From AC-43 sp963728855 (GTDB taxonomy: Bacteria > Actinomycetota > Actinomycetes > Mycobacteriales > Micromonosporaceae), in NCBI GenBank assembly GCA_963728855.1, contig CAVSLN010000001.1:434001-498000 (forward strand): a DNA stretch of 64,000 nucleotides. Reading direction: 5' to 3'. The translations under genes were made by a program, and so were the position numbers. Below the pieces are notes generated by a model. It did no database searches, was not told the origin of the DNA, and saw only the letters and a list, made by a program, of their open reading frames with translations. This document shows, piece by piece, positions 61,347 to 64,000 of the stretch (position 1 is its first letter; each line of letters starts with the position of its first letter).

Positions 61347-62588
61347 TCACACCGAGGCGAGGGCCGCGGTCGGCGTGAGCCGCGCCGCACGTATCGAGGG
61401 ATAGACGCCGGCGATCACGCCGACCAGCACGGCACCGCCGAGGGCGGCGCAGACCGCCCCGCCCGGGACAACAACCGGCCAGTGGTGGCTCACGGCGTAC
61501 CCGGTCGTGCCGGCCGCACCGAGTGCGGTCCCGACCGCGCCGCCGAGGGCGGAAAGAACGACCGACTCGGTCAGGAACTGGGCACGGATCTGACCCCGGT
61601 TCGCCCCCAGCGCCCGCCGGAGACCGATTTCGCAACGGCGTTCCAGCACGGAAATCACCATGGTGTTGGCCACACCGATCCCGCCCACCAGCAGCGCCAC
61701 CAGCGCCAGGCCGAGAAAGAGCACGGAGAACGTGTGCTGGGTGGCGCGCTTGGCCGCCAGTGCGTCGGACGGCCGGGTGACCATGACCTGGCTGGGCTGC
61801 TGCGGGTCGATCGTCGCGGGGAGCACCGCGCGCACCGCCTCGATCGCCGGTTCACGTGCGCGCAGGTAGATCACCGTCGGGTGGCCGTCAAAGCCGAGTT
61901 CGGCCTTGGCTGATTCCCAGCCCACGAGCACCGCCCGGTCGATGTCCGGCGCCAACGGGGTGGGTGCCAGGATGCCGATCACGCTGAACCAGACGTTCGA
62001 GATCATGACCTGGGGCGGCGGCCCACCGGCCGGTACGGTGGGGAAGCCGAGCCGGGACGCGGCGACCCGACCGAGCACGACCGTGGGGAACGCCTCGCTG
62101 GCCCGGTCCAGGAATCGTCCCGAGTACATCCGCGCGTCGAGGGTTTCGAGCAGGTCGGTCCGGCTGGCGAGGACGGTCAGGCCCGACCCGTCCCGGGGGT
62201 CGGTGAGGTCGGACCGGCGCACGATGGTGTGCGTGTTCGCCACTGCCGTCACGCTGGTCACCGGTGCGATGCGGCGCACCATGGCGACGGACTCCTCGGG
62301 CAGCCGGGGAGTTTCCCCGCTGTCTGGTGTCGGTACGGCCTGGAGCATGTTGGTGCCCAGCGCGGACAACTCGTCCATCAGGGCCCGCTCGCTGGACGCG
62401 GGGATGCCGGTGACCATGACCATGGTGGCGATGCCGACCGCGATCCCGAGCGCCGAGAGCACGGCCCGCATCCGGCGGGTCCGGATGCCGAGCGTGCCGA
62501 GTGACAGCAGGTCGACCGGCGTCAACCGGACGGGCCGGGCCGCGCCCGCCGGGAGGGAACCATCCGCCGCCTTGCGCTGCCGGGTCAT
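61347..62588 (-). CDS. MacB/FtsX-type ABC transporter permease
   Basis: A 413-residue permease with the MacB layout. TM1 is at about 42-62 (AVLSALGIAVGIATMVMVTG), a periplasmic MacB-PCD-like domain follows (about 65-280), then three C-terminal TM helices (FLGLALVALLVGGIGVANTM, LGGAVGTALGAAGTTGYAV, GGAVLVGVIAGVYPSIRAAR). The cytoplasmic coupling motif ERRCEIGLRRALGANRGQI is present. ATG 62588 overlaps the ATPase stop (ATGA). Such mechanotransmission transporters export peptides or drugs, or handle envelope lipids. Confidence 0.9.
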   Translation of the reverse strand: MTRQRKAADGSLPAGAARPVRLTPVDLLSLGTLGIRTRRMRAVLSALGIAVGIATMVMVTGIPASSERALMDELSALGTNMLQAVPTPDSGETPRLPEESVAMVRRIAPVTSVTAVANTHTIVRRSDLTDPRDGSGLTVLASRTDLLETLDARMYSGRFLDRASEAFPTVVLGRVAASRLGFPTVPAGGPPPQVMISNVWFSVIGILAPTPLAPDIDRAVLVGWESAKAELGFDGHPTVIYLRAREPAIEAVRAVLPATIDPQQPSQVMVTRPSDALAAKRATQHTFSVLFLGLALVALLVGGIGVANTMVISVLERRCEIGLRRALGANRGQIRAQFLTESVVLSALGGAVGTALGAAGTTGYAVSHHWPVVVPGGAVCAALGGAVLVGVIAGVYPSIRAARLTPTAALASV

Positions 62589-63319
62589 CGGACCTCCACC
62601 GCCATCTGGGTGGTCTCGTCTACGCCGGGAACGATGTTGGTGGCTGGCCGCGTGGTGTCGCCGACGATCGTGCCGTCGCGCATCTGCACGCGACGGGGCA
62701 ACTGCCGGGCGATGTCCTGGTTATGCGTGACGACGGCGACCGTGGCGCCTTCCCGGTGGAGCCGGGTGAACAGGTCGAGTACGGCGTTCCCGTTCGCGGT
62801 GTCCAGCGCACCGGTCGGCTCGTCGGCTAGCAGCAATGCGGGCTCGTTGACGAGTGCCCGCGCGATGGCGACCCGCTGCCGCTCCCCGCCGGAGAGCTGG
62901 TTGGGCAGGTGTGTGACGCGGTGTCCGAGCCCGACCCGTTCCAGCGCGGCCACCGCGAGCGGACGGCGGCGGCGACGCGGCACGCCGGCGTAGAGGAGTC
63001 CGGTCGCGACGTTGTCCACCGAGGTCAGCCCGTCGGTGAGGTGGAACTGCTGGAACACGAAACCGAGCCAGCGGCCGCGCAGCGCGGATAGCTGGCGGTC
63101 GGTCAATGCGGTCACGTCCTGCCCGGCGAGCTCGACCGTTCCCGATGTCGGCCGGTCGAGCGTGCCCATGATGTTCAGCAGGGTCGACTTGCCGGACCCG
63201 GACGGGCCGACGATCGCGATCAGCTCGCCGGAGTCGATGTCCAGCGATACCCGGTCGAGCGCGGTGACGCCCCCTGGGTACACCATGCTCGCGTCCCGAA
63301 CGGACAGCACACGGCTCAC
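62585..63319 (-). CDS. MacB/LolD-type ABC transporter ATPase
   Basis: A 244-residue ATPase. Walker A is VGPSGSGKSTLLNIMG, the Q-loop is in FVFQQFHLTDGL, the signature is LSGGERQRVAIARAL, and Walker B is LLLADEPTGALD with the H-switch in VVTHNQDIA. All motifs are intact. ATG 63319 overlaps the adaptor stop (ATGA/TGA region), so the three transporter genes are translationally coupled. It powers the permease encoded next. Confidence 0.92.
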   Translation of the reverse strand: MSRVLSVRDASMVYPGGVTALDRVSLDIDSGELIAIVGPSGSGKSTLLNIMGTLDRPTSGTVELAGQDVTALTDRQLSALRGRWLGFVFQQFHLTDGLTSVDNVATGLLYAGVPRRRRRPLAVAALERVGLGHRVTHLPNQLSGGERQRVAIARALVNEPALLLADEPTGALDTANGNAVLDLFTRLHREGATVAVVTHNQDIARQLPRRVQMRDGTIVGDTTRPATNIVPGVDETTQMAVEVR

Positions 63320-64000
63320 GACGTCGTCACCACCGTAAGACCCTCGCGCAGGCCGTTGCCGGTGATCTCGACCATTCCCCGGGCGAACAGGCCGGTCTTC
63401 ACGGGCAGCAGCCTGCCGTCTTCGAGTTGCAGGGCGTAGCCACCCTCGCGCAGCGCAAGGAGCGCGTTCACCGGCACGGTCAGCACGCCGCTGCGGGTCT
63501 CGCCCGCGACGGTCACGTCCACATTGCCGCCGTCGAGGCGGCCGGCCGCGTCGGGGTTGTCCAACGTGACGGTGACCGCGATCGTCTGCGGGCCGCCATC
63601 GCCGGGTCCCTGCTGATCAGGCGACTGTGCGACGGTGGCGATGGCGCCGACCTTGCCGGGCGCCTCGGTGCCGTTGGGCAACCGCACGGTGGCCGCGTCG
63701 CCCTCCTTGACGGAGTCGGTCTCGGCCACCTGCGCCTGGACGGTCACGAGCTTCGTGGTCTGGGTCACGGACATGAGGTTGCCGGTGGCGCTGTCGCCGA
63801 TCACGCCGGTGACGGCGTTGACCCGGACGGGACCTGGCAGCACCGCGATGTCGCCGACGTCGAGCCGGCCGTCGCCCGGCAGGCCCCGATCGCGTTGCCA
63901 CTTCTTGATCGCGTTGATCAGCGAGTTGGTCAGTACGCCATCACCGGCCCGTACCGTCACTCGCGTCGAGGTTGCCTGTGCTGATGAGCCGGCCGCGTCC
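63316..64000 (-). CDS. Membrane-fusion (HlyD-type) adaptor, N-terminus outside window
   Basis: C-terminal ~228 residues of a periplasmic/extracytoplasmic adaptor. A peptidoglycan-binding-like segment (LTNSLINAIKKWQRDRGLPG) is followed by beta-barrel segments (KLVTVQAQVAETDSVKEGDA, VRLPNGTEAPGKVGAIATVA) and the membrane-proximal domain (GVLTVPVNALLALREGGYAL). The frame is open through the right edge. A start at 63960 is possible but would omit the lipoyl/barrel hybrid, so the gene most likely begins beyond 64000. Confidence 0.8.
   Translation of the reverse strand, partial: DAAGSSAQATSTRVTVRAGDGVLTNSLINAIKKWQRDRGLPGDGRLDVGDIAVLPGPVRVNAVTGVIGDSATGNLMSVTQTTKLVTVQAQVAETDSVKEGDAATVRLPNGTEAPGKVGAIATVAQSPDQQGPGDGGPQTIAVTVTLDNPDAAGRLDGGNVDVTVAGETRSGVLTVPVNALLALREGGYALQLEDGRLLPVKTGLFARGMVEITGNGLREGLTVVTTS

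Overview
The window is about 70% GC with actinomycete codon use and is built almost entirely of accessory DNA; a Micromonosporaceae-like or related filamentous actinomycete is my best guess from the gene content, at low confidence. No rRNA, complete tRNA, CRISPR array or origin was seen. Two isolated tRNA 3' ends (282-308 and 44379-44405), at least six transposon families and a very high density of frameshifted genes mark it as a genomic-island region.

Region 1 (1-16122) is the most striking. Two complete vWA-MoxR modules lie tail to tail with no base between their stop codons. The rightward module (894-8333) encodes a trypsin-EAD-VMAP protein, a MoxR ATPase and a large vWA/NB-ARC/TPR protein with a damaged P-loop. 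The leftward module (15013-8334) encodes an EAD protein, a second MoxR ATPase, a vWA protein and a 1181-residue caspase-like/NB-ARC/nucleoside-phosphorylase-like protein. A divergent MTA/SAH-nucleosidase-like effector (15085-16122) carries the same EAD as the protein it faces. The genes overlap by 4 bp or are tightly spaced, so they read as a regulated NTP-dependent conflict (probably anti-phage) system with protease, caspase-like and nucleotide-hydrolysing arms. The individual families are known (vWA-MoxR-VMAP systems); the doubled, five-effector-domain layout is the candidate for something new.

Region 2 (16.1-20.9 kb) is a graveyard of small hypotheticals and broken genes: a cyclase, a VOC protein, a DDE integrase and an antiporter tail. 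Region 3 (21.0-27.7 kb) holds a stand-alone A-T-R (adenylation-carrier-reductase) enzyme followed by a membrane-anchored NB-ARC/WD40 protein. Region 4 (27.8-38.6 kb) holds an ISAs1 remnant, a decayed Tc-toxin locus in which TcB and TcA are fused, a group II intron RT fragment, a Fic toxin-antitoxin pair whose catalytic motif is frameshifted, a CocE/NonD hydrolase and the junction of a TniA/TniB-type transposon. Region 5 (38.9-43.3 kb) holds a frameshifted D-amino-acid oxidase and an argS-gltX pair. Region 6 (44.6-53.2 kb) holds three pRiA4b ORF-3 family paralogues (one broken) and associated hypotheticals. Region 7 (53.9-60.6 kb) is an IS701-type element, a frameshifted methyltransferase, a WapI-type immunity protein and a three-deep insertion nest (IS110 in IS3 in IS4). 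Region 8 (60.7-64.0 kb) is a leftward lipoprotein plus a MacB-type ABC exporter operon that runs off the window.

Many breaks (Tc toxin, Fic, D-amino-acid oxidase, argS, methyltransferase) are repaired by removing a single base, usually from a short homopolymer. They could therefore be assembly errors as easily as true decay.
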